64,000 nt of DNA, taken from the NCBI GenBank assembly GCA_034440615.1, contig JAOTOM010005138.1:792001-856000 (forward strand). The letters are read 5' to 3'. Origin of the DNA: Ashinkailepas kermadecensis. Lineage: Eukaryota; Arthropoda; Thecostraca; Neolepadidae. Made by a program: the position numbers and the translations under genes. Numbering within the stretch: the first letter of the stretch is position 1; the number at the start of each line of letters is the position of its first letter. The notes below the pieces were generated by a model. That model had not been told where the DNA came from and ran no database searches. It saw only the letters and a list, made by a program, of their open reading frames with translations. This document shows positions 47,948-62,240 of this stretch, piece after piece.

Positions 47948-50296
47948 TCATGCCTCACAGACGAGGAACAGCTGCTGAATTGTCTCGACGCCGCTGAACC
48001 AGGTCGCTTCCCATTTGCGGCAGTCGTCCATTGTCTGACCGACCGCCTCTGACCATGTGTCGCGCGCCGCGTCCCTCTCCGTCTCCCAGCTGGTGCGGCA
48101 GTCCTCACTCGCCTGGCACACCGCCTCCGTCAGGGCCGTCCGCAGCGCGTGCAGTCCGTCGTCGCTCAGGTGCGCCGCCACCGACAGCGCCAGCAGCGTC
48201 GTCTCGCAGCGCCGCGCCACGTACGCCGCGCTGCCCGCGAACGCCTGCTGCAGCGCGTCTCTCTCCGCACAGCACGCGGCCTCGAGCTGGCGCAGCTGGC
48301 CGGCGTACGCCTCCTTCTGGGAGACCGCGTGCTCGACCAGCTGCCACAGGCGGCCGTGCATGTTCGGGTGTCCGAGACCGGGTCGCAGGCGCCGGTCCAA
48401 CTCGGCGGCAGTGCGCCGCCACGCCGCCTGCGCCTGCTCCAGCTGCTGCAGGCTGGCGCGCGTCAGTTCCGCCACCTGGCGGCAGTACAGCGCCGCCTGG
48501 TGGCGGAACAACAGGGCCGGAATGCGCGCCGCCTGCCCGGCAAACTCGGCGAACTCGGCGCAGAACTCGGCGAAGCAGGCGAGCTGGTACCGTGTGCTCT
48601 CCTGGTAGTACGCCCGGAAGCGTGCGAACACCAGCTCGAGGAACTCCTCGTACGTAGCCGGGATCAGGTCGGGGCGCATCACCGAGCGGCTGCCTTTGGC
48701 CGTGTAGAATTCCAGCGCCGTGTTCTTGATCTCCTCCAGAACGGTTAGCGTCTTGCGTTTTATTTTCTGCACGAAGTTGTCGGAGTCGTCCGGCTCGTCG
48801 ACGTCGCCGAAGATGGTCTCGCGCACCTGGGGAGCGTCCATTTTCGACAGGATTGGCTTTTGTTCTTTGCTCGACCTCTTGCTTTTCTTCGGGGTTTTGG
48901 CCAACTTGCGCCTGCCACTTGCATTGCTGGCGGCCGTGCTGGCGACGGTGCTGCCGGCCGTCTTCCTGCTGGCGCTGGCAGTCGCGTTCGTCTCAGTCTC
49001 CTGGCTGTTGGACACGTCGGCGGCGTAGTCGGACGAGCCGGGCTGGTCACGGGCGTCCTCCGACACGGTGGAGCTGTCGGCGGCCGCAGACCGGCCGTCA
49101 TTTCCGCTCTGGCTGTTCTGCTCGCCTTTCGCGGTGCACTTGCTGTGGCCGTCAGTCGACCCCTTTCTGCTGGGAGCCGCTTTGCTCGGGTTATCGCTGC
49201 AACCGCCCCTGAGCAGTTGGCGCGCGCCGCTGTCATCCACTCGCACGGTGGCGCCGGCAGATGGCAGGTCGGACGCGCTAGACGGCGCCACAAGCGGCGC
49301 CTGTCTCGTGTCCTCGTCACTGTGCCGGATCAGGTCGGATTCGGTCGGACTGCTTCGACGGGTGAAACTAAACGGGACCGTGCCATTCAATCGCTCGTGG
49401 TACAGATATAGATGGCGGCCACAAATCTGCACGAATATCTCGGAAGCGACGTCCAAGGTCGCTGTCCCTTCGGCTATGCAGGACATCAAACCGACCGAGC
49501 GTCCCTCCCACTGGACGGTGGCGGCTGGCTGAAGGAACACGTCCAGCTGGCTCTCTCGCTTCAGGTTTACTTCCCATTTCTTCTCATACTGGTCCAGTCC
49601 ATTGGTCATGCTTTCAATTAGGCCTCGGGTGTTCTGCGTTTCCGTCTGGTTGACACGCTTCTCAGACTTGATGAGAGTGTGCACCGAGACGTAGCTGTGC
49701 TGCATGCTCTCAGACAGCTTCACGTCGCCGATCTGAGCTGTGATGCTTGTGCCCACCTTCCTGACGGAGTCGTCAAGCTGGGTGCAAAATAACTCCATTT
49801 TGTGCTCAAGGCTTTTCACGTGCTGCTTTCCGGTCGCATCGATGGTGAACAACAGCTTCGTTAGCGACGCACGGTACTTCATAATCTCGTCGTGGCTGAA
49901 GTTCCCCATCTCCTCCACGCCCTTGCCCTGCCCCAAGGTTCGCCGCGAAGTGCGTCGTTTCGCCGAGCCGCCGGCTGCACCTGCGTGTGCGGCCGTCGAG
50001 GCTCTCCTGCCCTGAGTCGACGCCGGCTCGTGCCCCCCGGAGCTGGGTCCGCCCTTCAGCCCGGACCGCTTGGCGCTTCCCTTCAGCACGGCGGCGCGCG
50101 CACTGTCCGCCCTGCCGCTGATGGCAGACGTCGCGCGCATCCCCGGCGGCGGCTGTACAGTGGTGGCTGGATCCGCTTGCGGAATCAGCTGCGTCAGGAA
50201 CGCCTTCGTGCTGGCGACCAGCTCGACGCCGAATGCCGCCACCTGGTGGACACGGGGCGATGCGCTGGTCACTCGTCCACCACAAATGGTACCACT
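47948..50296 (-). CDS. CCDC180: CCDC180-like coiled-coil protein, last coding exon
   Basis: This intronless terminal exon encodes about 780 residues and ends in TGA at 47948-47950. Order of features: a Ser/Gly/Arg-rich basic linker with KRSGLKGG and KRRTSRRTLGQ; a helical segment around NFSHDEIMKYRASLTKLLF; a Ser/Thr/Ala-rich low-complexity stretch with a Lys cluster; and a C-terminal helical, Gln/Ala/Glu-rich coiled-coil block from about FGDVDEPDDSDNF to the end. Length, layout and helix-rich tail fit the C-terminal (DUF4456-type) half of CCDC180, a protein linked to cilia and sperm flagella. The match is from memory of the family and needs a profile search. There are two in-phase acceptor choices, TGTAG before 50296 or CCACCAG before 50242. 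The exon is continuous in phase with seven exons upstream (to 62240). Confidence 0.7.
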   Translation of the reverse strand, partial: SGTICGGRVTSASPRVHQVAAFGVELVASTKAFLTQLIPQADPATTVQPPPGMRATSAISGRADSARAAVLKGSAKRSGLKGGPSSGGHEPASTQGRRASTAAHAGAAGGSAKRRTSRRTLGQGKGVEEMGNFSHDEIMKYRASLTKLLFTIDATGKQHVKSLEHKMELFCTQLDDSVRKVGTSITAQIGDVKLSESMQHSYVSVHTLIKSEKRVNQTETQNTRGLIESMTNGLDQYEKKWEVNLKRESQLDVFLQPAATVQWEGRSVGLMSCIAEGTATLDVASEIFVQICGRHLYLYHERLNGTVPFSFTRRSSPTESDLIRHSDEDTRQAPLVAPSSASDLPSAGATVRVDDSGARQLLRGGCSDNPSKAAPSRKGSTDGHSKCTAKGEQNSQSGNDGRSAAADSSTVSEDARDQPGSSDYAADVSNSQETETNATASASRKTAGSTVASTAASNASGRRKLAKTPKKSKRSSKEQKPILSKMDAPQVRETIFGDVDEPDDSDNFVQKIKRKTLTVLEEIKNTALEFYTAKGSRSVMRPDLIPATYEEFLELVFARFRAYYQESTRYQLACFAEFCAEFAEFAGQAARIPALLFRHQAALYCRQVAELTRASLQQLEQAQAAWRRTAAELDRRLRPGLGHPNMHGRLWQLVEHAVSQKEAYAGQLRQLEAACCAERDALQQAFAGSAAYVARRCETTLLALSVAAHLSDDGLHALRTALTEAVCQASEDCRTSWETERDAARDTWSEAVGQTMDDCRKWEATWFSGVETIQQLFLVCEA

Positions 50297-50760
50297 CTAC
50301 AGCCGATGGGTGCAAGAACGAAACGAAACATTTTTGATTCTTTTCTATTCGATGTTTATGGCACAGCAACTTCAATGGTTGTCGAACGCTATTCCGCACA
50401 TTCTTCATTAGTTTAAAAGGACACCGCTAAACAACCATAAACATCTGACATGACATGTACATAGTTGATAACTTGCAAGGCATTCGAAACAATATGTATG
50501 CAACTGAACATCTATTAACAGGATGCGCTAGTACGACAGCAAAACCAACTACCAGTACGGCAATGCAAAAGCTCCAAGAACACGACAAGCCTTGTTCGTC
50601 GTTCAAGTTCCGAGCACTATCGACTCAAGCGAGACACAACAGCCGGGCAGCGGTGCCCATCTCCAGCCGCAAAATCCTCCCCGACAAAACGTCGCCGAAA
50701 ACAACGGCGAGACGGCCAACGTCAGTGTCACCCGGACCGGCACATCCCTGAACGCCTCAC
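50297..50760 (-). other. Intron of the CCDC180-like gene
   Basis: A 464-bp intron between donor CAG|GTGAGG (exon end 50761) and the acceptor before 50296. No other feature seen. Confidence 0.65.
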
Positions 50761-50964
50761 CTGTCGGCGAAACGCTCCCGACCGCTCCACAATGTAGTCG
50801 ACGAAGTGGCACTCGCGCGCGCTCGTCTGCGCCAGCATCGTCTCCAGCACGTAGCTACGCGACACGGTACGCGAGCGCGACTCGTGCTGCGCCATCCACG
50901 CGCGGTCGTCGTCCAGCCGAGCGCGCATCCACTCGACCTCTTGGGCCAGCTGCGACTGCATGCC
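50761..50964 (-). CDS. CCDC180: CCDC180-like gene, internal exon
   Basis: The exon has 68 codons, phase 0 to 0. Acceptor CCCGCAG precedes GGCATGCAG; donor is CAG|GTGAGG. It encodes a charged helical segment with [15 protein letters not shown] and [15 protein letters not shown], consistent with a long coiled coil. Codon composition is clearly more coding-like than the flanking AT-rich introns. Confidence 0.75.
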
Positions 50965-54274
<3,310 letters not shown>

Positions 54275-54380
54275 CGTAAGCTCCTCGGCGACTGATCGAC
54301 AGTGGCTGTCCACGCGCTGCTGGTGCAGCTGGATCTCCGACGACCGCCGGTCGTGCACGGTCCTCTCGATCTCCTTCACT
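54275..54380 (-). CDS. CCDC180: CCDC180-like gene, internal exon
   Basis: A 106-bp exon with acceptor TATTCAG before AGTGAAGG and donor ACG|GTAACC. It begins with one base completing an Arg codon from the preceding exon (two bases, CG) and ends in phase 0, matching the next exon. The product VKEIERTVHDRRSSEIQLHQ continues into QRVDSHCRSVAEELT, a charged helix. The donor is non-ideal (no G at -1 consensus context) and lies inside a tandem repeat. Confidence 0.7.
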
Positions 54381-54718
54381 CTGAATATATAAAGTAGAGC
54401 AGAATTTCGTCAACATGGGAAATATGTTGTCAAAAATATACATAACCCGAAGAAATAGGCCCGTATTTAGTAACTTTATTTATGTCACCCGACTTATAAA
54501 CAGGTACGCCTAGTGCAAGGTTCTCCATCTAAATAACCAGATTATTTTAGACATAAAATAGAGAAATATACCAGGTGCTTAAGCATATTTTTTATATGTG
54601 CATTCAAACATGTCGGTGGTACTTTGATCCATCCCATCCTCACGAGGTTCAGAGAATTAAGTATCATCTGAATTCCAACAGGATTGGTAATTAAGGAACA
54701 TTCTGCAGAGAAGTTGAA

Positions 54719-54778
<60 letters not shown>

Positions 54779-55341
54779 GGTATGCTGTCTGAGAAAGGAA
54801 TGCCTGTATCTAGTTCAGCACCAATACAGAAGTAAAAATCAAGGAATCAGTGATTTATTCGTGTAATGTTTGTTACATGCATTGACAAAAAAATGAAATA
54901 GACAATGCGATATGAACATGTAAAGACTGCGCTGAGCGCAAACATTATGTGCCGTGTACATTCGCAAATTCAAACCTAAGCTAAGTAGCAACTTTTTGTT
55001 CTGCGATTAGTAAAGTGAACGAGTGCATCCACATATTAACGTTTGCTTTGTTAACTTTTGTTATTCGTGGTAGTGTTCTTGTGTAGTCTTCACGTATTCA
55101 CATATAGTCTGACAGTTGTTTGCAATGTGTCGTTTGACGCCACTTATTTGCATGCATGTGACCATGGGTTGCACCCGACATATAATACTATTAATCAAAC
55201 TTTTGCATCATTGTAAGGACGGCCATTGCAAGTGCATACAGTGTAGAAGCAGTTGCTTTATTAGTTTGTGTACGGATGCTTACATATCTACCACAGTACA
55301 TCAGTCATTAGGCAGTCCCGTGGACAGCTACACATATTCAC
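54381..55341 (-). other. Intron of the CCDC180-like gene
   Basis: A 961-bp AT-rich intron containing a (TA)n tract at about 54721-54772. No other feature. Confidence 0.6.
54721..54772. repeat. (TA)n microsatellite
   Basis: An uninterrupted TA run of about 26 units. Confidence 0.97.
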
Positions 55342-55517
55342 CGGAGCGATAATCCATCTGCTTTGCTGTTGAACACCTCCTTCATGCTTATAAGTTTCTC
55401 CAGCAGGAAGTCTCCCAGGTCTTGGGCGAGTCTGCGACGTTCCCAGCTGAGAAACCAGCCTATGTTGGCAGCCGATATTGATTGCAGCTTGGCTAGCTCT
55501 TCGGGCGTCAGCAAAAT
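55342..55517 (-). CDS. CCDC180: CCDC180-like gene, internal exon
   Basis: A 176-bp exon with acceptor CATGACAG before ATTTTGCTG and donor CTCCG|GTGAAT. It starts in phase 0 and leaves two bases that are completed by the next exon. It encodes LLTPEELAKLQSISAANIG and then WERRRLAQDLGDFLLEKLIS, an amphipathic helical stretch. Length and phase fit both neighbours. Confidence 0.78.
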
Positions 55518-56488
55518 CTGTCATGGGCGGTAAGTCGTGATATTTGTTGGTCCTGGGGTATGTATGAGAAGAGTCCCAAACACATCAGGTATGCATGGAT
55601 ATGGTATGAATATGTGAACGTGAACGCCACATTATTAAAGGGAACAAACGAGGTTCAGAAGTACAAGCAAGGTATACAATATGTTCTCGAGAGAAGGCGG
55701 AAGCATGCTTTAGGTATTATACTGAAATTATTCTTAACACGCGCACTGGAGGGGAGGGAGTGGAATTCACCACCACTGATTTTTCAACGATATCACATAA
55801 ACTGGCGGGAATATTACAATGAAATATTGTGACTGCATTGATAAATACATTGATTACAAAGTCGACATGAAAGTAAAACTAACATCGAACAAACATACCG
55901 ATCATGATACTGTGCGGCAAAGAAACCCACTCCTGCTGATTACTCTTCCGCCCGCCCCGACGGCAAAATATTGAAATGAATCAAATGTGTTGCCGCCATC
56001 TGCGGAATAATAGCTGACAATCTCCCCAACGGAATTTAAGGCGTTGCAACGCCTACGCCTTAAATTTCGTCATAAGTCACACCTTTGGCGGTGGCGTAAC
56101 CGGGAAGCTTACCGTCGAATTCATCGTCAAATCCGTCGCCAAATTAAGCGATGAGAAGCAAACATCCCCCCCCCCCCCATGGTAAACCTTTAGCCTCCAA
56201 GCGGCCAAATTTAGACCTATATGTTCGCCCAGATCTAGTTGCCTGGTAAGATATCTCTTCAGCTTAGTGCAAGTAGCATTATGTGCAAAACATTAATCCA
56301 AACAATTGTTGCACGACAAGAAAAGGAATAATTCACGGGCGAATAACTGACAGGACCCCAGCAGATCGTGACACCCTTCCGGCAGCTGCTCGACAGCGAT
56401 TGTGACGCACCCCTCGACAGGGCGACAGCAGACGGTGACACCCTTCCGGCGGCTGCTCGGGAGGCGACTCAGCGAGGGTCACCGTCAC
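55518..56488 (-). other. Intron of the CCDC180-like gene
   Basis: A 971-bp intron. Two imperfect copies of a segment containing GCTGCCGGAAGGGTGTCAC lie at about 56360-56455, and a C run at about 56168-56179. Confidence 0.6.
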
Positions 56489-56659
56489 CTCCAGCTTGTC
56501 GGCCACGCTCCCCTGCGCCAGCCGCGTCTCCGCCTCCAGTCGCTCGCTGTGGGCCAGCAGCAGCTGCAGCCGACGCTCCTGTACGCGGCACGCCCGGGGG
56601 CAGTGGTCAGCGGTCACGATGGTGTCCACTAATGCGCTGGCCAACAGCACCAACAAACT
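56489..56659 (-). CDS. CCDC180: CCDC180-like gene, internal exon
   Basis: The exon has 57 codons, phase 0 to 0, with acceptor GCTTACAG before AGTTTG and donor CTGGAG|GTGACG. An alternative donor six bases later, ACG|GTGACC, would add two residues in frame. It encodes a Leu-rich start (LLVLLASALVDTIV) followed by ERRLQLLLAHSERLEAETRL, a strong coiled-coil pattern. Confidence 0.75.
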
Positions 56660-56891
56660 CTGTAAGCTTGTTTGTTGTTTGGGCTTTAGGGTGTTGACCA
56701 GACTTGATCATTCGCGCCCAAGCAAACTCTGCAAAGGGCTTCGCGTAAAGCATGCACGGCGCAATGTAAGTGGGCCGTAATGATACGGCGCAATAATTAA
56801 CTCGTCGTTACACAATACTGGTGCATTGTTGCATATCCATTCGTGAAACTTTCCCGTATCGGTGTATTGAGCGTTCTGTGTTATCCATCAC
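56660..56891 (-). other. Short intron of the CCDC180-like gene
   Basis: A 232-bp intron between donor CAG|GTGATG and acceptor GCTTACAG. Nothing else seen. Confidence 0.65.
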
Positions 56892-57056
56892 CTGACATTG
56901 TTCGTAGTTGGGAAGGAAGTTCATCATGGTGCGGGCCAGGGTCTGCTGCAGCTGGTGCACCCGGTTCACTTTGGACTCCTCCAGCATGGCGATGACAGTC
57001 TTGTTGATCCTCAGCGCCAGCTGGACCTCCTTGCTCGCCTGGTTACTGTCGACCGC
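56892..57056 (-). CDS. CCDC180: CCDC180-like gene, internal exon
   Basis: The exon has 55 codons in phase 0 from acceptor CCGTCGCCAG to donor CAG|GTGATG. An earlier acceptor, CACGGCAG before 57075, is possible but would need a different phase from the exon upstream. The product includes KEVQLALRINKTVIAMLEES and KVNRVHQLQQTLARTMMNFL, a continuous heptad-rich helix. Confidence 0.78.
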
Positions 57057-57084
57057 CTGGCGACGGGCCGGACAACTGCCGTGA

Positions 57085-57430
57085 GCCGATGACAGTGTTC
57101 CCCTGTATAGTGCACCACCGCTCTGTGCCATCGGCAGCTGGTGCCGGTGGCTTGCCGCCGGTGTCTCAGGTGGTAGTGTATCTCGCGCCTGTATAGTGCG
57201 CCACCGCACTGAGCGGGTCGCACCACAAACCATGGTTTGTGTCGCATGGCAAAACAATGCTGAGAATGGCTCGTGTCGCATGGCACAACAAAAATGCTGA
57301 GACTGGCTGGTGTCGCATGGCACAAACAATGCTGAGAATGGCTCGTGTCGCATGGCACAACAAAAATGCTGAGACTGGCTGGTGTCGCATGGCACAAACA
57401 ATGCTGACTGAGACTGGCTGGTGTCGCTCC
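57085..57430. repeat. ~37-bp minisatellite (GTGTCGCATGGCACAACA)
   Basis: Five copies at about 57238-57425 contain GTGTCGCATGGCACAA and ATGCTGAGACTGGCTG, alternating CTGGCTG and ATGGCTC forms. A pair of CCTGTATAGTGC-containing segments lies at 57101-57210. The arrays sit in the intron just upstream of the exon at 56892-57056. Confidence 0.9.
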
Positions 57431-57753
57431 GCCAACTGCGGTGTCAAGACAAGAAAAACATCAAGTTCTGGTGGTGTTCGTCCCCGGGAAGTGATGAGCT
57501 CGATTCCCAATATTGCGGACACACCGCTCGCAAGGTGATAGTGCAACAGCCGCGAAACACCGTTCGTAAGGTACATTTTCATCGACTGTCGAGCACACAC
57601 TGACTACGGCCCGGGAGTGGCCGGATCGAATCTGGGCCGGCTAGTGAACACGTGCGGAAACGGAACACACGGGAAATGGTCCAACTGCACAAAAACACGG
57701 CTAACAGAGTGGCTGCTGGCCTTCGAGTGGAACGGCCGATGTTAGAGAGACAT

Positions 57754-58388
<635 letters not shown>

Positions 58389-59489
58389 GGAGGGGGACGA
58401 GACCAGACTTGCAGTGCTACAAGTAAGTTCATCCGTAACACACCGTTGCTCGGATCAGCTGCCGACTAGGTGTCAAAGATCACCATCGCTAAATTGAAAT
58501 GTGCCTGAAGACGCCATCGGAACCACAACTGCGGATTTTAATTCCGTCTTTTTCAGTTCTTTTTTAAGTTGTAAATATTTGTTATTGCCCCTACAAATTA
58601 ATCGGGAGACAGGGTGCCCTTCCTTGCACGTGTGACCTAATTACGTTAAATTCCAAGGATGAGAAGGTCATGGCAAAGTATGTGAAGGTTGGTCATAGCG
58701 TTCCCCAATCGTTCTTTTTTTGCTGGACAGATCTCGCCACGAGATATTAGTATAACAAAAAACTTGTCTGAAACCCTCTCAGACAGAGAGGAAAGCTAAA
58801 ATCGTCGCCAAGGGCTCCAGCAATGACTGCTTCGGTGTTAATGAGGAACATAATATTTTTTTTTTAAACTCTTAAGGAAATATCACATGTCATCTCCTAA
58901 AACATCCTAAAAATTTGAAAAAAGAACAGAACGATAGGTAAACTAATACGAGAAAAGAAAAGAAAGAACGGAATAAGAAAAACAGATTAAGCACGCCAAG
59001 ATCATCGAAGAGGCACGGACCTTCAATGCAGTGATCCATCTTTTATATTGATTTATTGTCTAACATGCTTCTTCAGGATGACTATTTCTAGGTAAATCTT
59101 CAATTGTACGGGACTGAACACCTTCATTTATTCCAAGCTTTTGGTGCAGCTAAGGGTAACGAAAACGTCCTATAATTTGTGGCAGAAACAAGATACTTCA
59201 AACTGTTGCGCAATTCTGAGGCCGCCCTGATTGTGTAAATGAAACCCATGAGAAAGAGGTGCTAGCGATGTTCGGCTAGGAAAACGTAGTAATGTTCGCC
59301 CTTCGCCGCTGGGGCAGCCGCCACCGGCGTTCCGAAAGTAGCATAGCAACGGTGTTCCTTTGCACCCAAGAAACAGCAGGTGACGGCGCTTTTCCGTGTC
59401 GCAACAGGTCACGGCACTTTTTTCGGATGAATGTGCATCATAGCGGGAGAGCTCCGATGAAGCTCACCTATTTTGCTCCTCCTTATTAA

Positions 59490-61370
59490 GGGTTTCCCAC
59501 AAACAGGCATACCTCTCTGGCACCTCTTTCTCTCTTCGCCTCTCATGACCCCCTGGGTTTTAGCGTACCTTCCCAATCCTAGGCAGCTTGTATGGCTCTC
59601 AAGGATATCTAGCTCTAAGACTGGCCCCGGTCTGGTTCTATCTGGCTCTCGGGGGCCCTATTCATCCGGAGCCCTCCCCAACTTCCATGGTTCATTTCCA
59701 GTTCCCGACAAACCTGTCTAGCTTTCAGAGGCGGCCTGCAGCTCCGAGACAGTTCTCACAATTTCTAGGAAACATCGCCAGCTGTCGGAACTCTCTTTCC
59801 CTTTTAGGTGCCTCTGTTCAACCCTCAGAGTTCCTCTCAAGCTTCAGAAGCATCGCAGTACATTCCGATCTGGCTCTCAGGGGTCCTTTCCAGTCATCGA
59901 CAGCCCTTCGGGCTATCAGGGACATTCTAGCTCTGAAACTGGCCCTCAGTATTCCTCACCATCATCTGTAGACATTAGAGGCTCTTTGTAGATCTCAGGG
60001 GACCCTGTTATTCTCATCGGGACCACTTCCAAGCTTCTTGGGCATCCCAGTTCAGTCCAGTCTTCTCAGTTCTCTCTCCAGCTGTTCGGAGCTCTTTCCA
60101 GTCCTTGATCGCCTTTCTAGCCACAAGGACTTTCTAGCTTTGAGGTGGGCCCTCAGTATTCCTCACAACCATCGTTAGCCTCATGTACACTTCTTAGCTC
60201 TCAGGGGGCTCTGTTAGCCATTAGGGGCCCTCTCAAGCAGCTGCGCCCTTCTCAGTTATCGACAGGGTTTTTGGTTTCATGCACATTCTATGCTCTGCGG
60301 CTGGCTCTAAATAACCCTCACAGTAATCGTCAGCCTACGGATAATATTTTTGACTCTCAGGGGACCTTGTTCATCTATTAGGTGTCACTCCCAACTTCAG
60401 AGGAATCCTACTTCAGTCTTCCCTGACCCTCAGAGACCCGATTCATTCCTCAGGGGCCTCTTCTGTTTTAGGGACCCATCACAGTTCTCAATAGTCTCGT
60501 CTAGCTCTCATCTCAGAGGCATTTCATCTCTGAGGTGGGACCTCACTTGTACCCTTCAGCTCTTAGGGGTCCTGTTCATCCCTCAGGGTCCTTTCAAACG
60601 CCCCAAGAGCATTCGCGCCATCTCTGTCCCTCATGCGCCCTGTTTATGCCTCAGGCCCCACAGTGTCCTATTTATTTATCAGCTGTTAGGGGCCCTTTCC
60701 AGCCGAGATTGCTCGTTCCAGCTGGCATGGGCATTCCAGCTCTCGGGCGAACCCTCTCTTGTCTTCAGGGCTCTTGCCAGCCCTCAAGGTTGACGCCTTC
60801 GGGTTTCAAGGGCCCTTTCCACACAAACTGTTAGATGCGCTTTAATTTGTCCTCGGTTATATAAATATGCCCCTACGCCTTGAGGGGCGCTTGCGGGCAC
60901 TGAAGGCGGTCGCCTGGAGGGCTCCATCGGTCTCGCCAAAGGGAGATTGTTCCGACACCCCTTGGATACGTTTCATAACAACCCGGGTCCCTTCCATGTG
61001 CTTTGAGGTTCTTTAGATACAACCGGGAACCGTCAGCTTTGGCCTGGACCGTCGTCGTAGCCCGGGAGCCTCTTCATCAGCATGAGGTTCTCTGCATCAG
61101 CGTGAGTCAAAGCCGATCCAGTGGCCCTGCACGTCCGGCCCGGGGACTCAGGGACCTTCCTTCACGGCTCAGGATACTCTTCGTATGGCCGGAGGCCCCT
61201 CTTTCAACAGCTTGGGCCTGCTCGATCACGCAAGGGACCCGGTGTGGCTTCGGCCCCCTCCGTCGGCCCAAGGGCCCTTCATGCTGGCTCTGGACCATCT
61301 CCGACGGTCCAAGGTCCTCCGGCGGCTAGGAGTCCTCTTAGTCAGCATAGGGGCCCTTCTTAGCGAACGT
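59490..61370. repeat. Highly degenerate array of CTCTCAGGGG / AGCTCTGAG units
   Basis: About 1.9 kb built from weakly conserved units of roughly 40-50 bp sharing AGCTCTCAGGGGGCCCT and GGCCCTCAGTATTCCTCAC. Longer echoes occur near 59930, 60130 and 60290. After about 60900 the units become GC-rich variants (AGGGACCC, GGGCCC). This appears to be an old, decayed minisatellite inside an intron. Confidence 0.7.
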
Positions 61371-61429
61371 CCACGTATGTATGTATTCATATGAACCATT
61401 TGCAACACCAGTTGCTGTATCTTACCTGG

Positions 61430-61735
61430 AGTTACAACTCCATTTTGCATAGATAGCATAGAGATGCAGCTTCAGTGTATTTGGCTTGCGTACAGTTGCA
61501 GCTGTTGCTTCCTCACCCCATCTGCAGCTATAGCTCCGCTTTCTTTAGCTCACCTTCAGTTGAGGCTCTGATTTCGCCTGCAGATGCAGAAGCGGTTCCC
61601 GTATCTCACCTGCAGCTGCAGTTCCGGTTTCTTTAGCTCACCTACAGTTGCAGCTCTAGTTCCTCTAGCGCTTCTGCAGCTGCAGCTCTACTTCCTCAAC
61701 CCACCTGGAGTTGCAGCTCCAGCTTCTTGACATAG
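61430..61735 (-). repeat. ~31-bp minisatellite derived from an exon-donor junction, about 9 copies
   Basis: On the minus strand each unit has GAGCTGCAACT-CAGGTGAG-type sequence. The rightmost unit is the end of the exon at 61705-61821 with its donor CTCCAG|GTGGGT, and units to the left (lower coordinates) repeat coding end plus donor, several with an even better consensus (CAG|GTGAGA near 61607, TAG|GTGAGC near 61640). Confidence 0.85.
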
Positions 61736-61821
61736 CGATCGCGTTCGGCCAGATGCAGCGAGAAAACCTCACAGGACGAGGCGACATAGTTGAACAGATA
61801 GTCCACCTGGCCGGGAGCCGC
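61705..61821 (-). CDS. CCDC180: CCDC180-like gene, internal exon
   Basis: The exon has 39 codons, phase 0 to 0, with acceptor CGTCCGCCAG before GCGGCTCCC and donor CTCCAG|GTGGGT. It encodes APGQVDYLFNYVASSCEVF then SLHLAERDRYVKKLELQLQ. Reading through the donor meets TGA within three codons, so the exon end is well defined. The donor is the founder of an adjacent tandem array. Confidence 0.8.
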
Positions 61822-62110
61822 CTGGCGGACGACGGCGGCAACAGTCATGACGGCCGACAACTAGTGCGTCTGACCTGATGAACGGCACAGTAAAAACAGC
61901 CAACTGAGCGATGGTCAAGTAAATTCCGTGATGCCGGGCCGTGCTGACAGCAGGCAATATGCACAGGAACACGATCATGCTTTGCTTGCCAAGATGCAAC
62001 AATCTCAGTATCAGAGGTCTCAGTCCGAAGTCATCCTGACCGACTACGCGACCCCAGGAAACTAGACTGTCTGCTCCACCTTGGACAGCCGCTCAGCAGC
62101 GTTTAGCTAC
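61822..62110 (-). other. Intron of the CCDC180-like gene
   Basis: A 289-bp intron between donor AAG|GTAGCT and acceptor CGTCCGCCAG. Confidence 0.65.
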
Positions 62111-62240
62111 CTTGACCACCTTTTCCCAGTGCGCCTGCGACTCTTGCATGATGTTCTCCACCTTCTGACGGATCGGACCGAACATGGCGTCCGTGTGTTG
62201 GTCGGCCAGCGCCTCCCACGTGTCCTCGTCGGTCACCTCT
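62111..62240 (-). CDS. CCDC180: CCDC180-like gene, most 5' exon recognised
   Basis: A 130-bp exon with acceptor CGCGGCAG before AGAGGTGACC and donor GTCAAG|GTAGCT. It needs two bases from an unseen upstream exon and ends in phase 0. It encodes VTDEDTWEALADQHTDAMF and IRQKVENIMQESQAHWEKVV, an acidic-then-helical segment. As it has no start codon, the gene's 5' end lies further right, beyond what I recognise in this window or outside it. Confidence 0.75.

Noticed and set aside
48031..48657. 208-residue + strand frame opposite the coiled-coil exon
   Set aside because: Antisense shadow of the GC-rich CCDC180-like exon. Arg/Pro/Ser-rich without domain.
57430..57600. Possible further tRNA-derived element (GCTCGATTCCC box near 57497)
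   Set aside because: Only a B-box-like string is present. No A box at the right distance and no recognisable body or flanking duplication.
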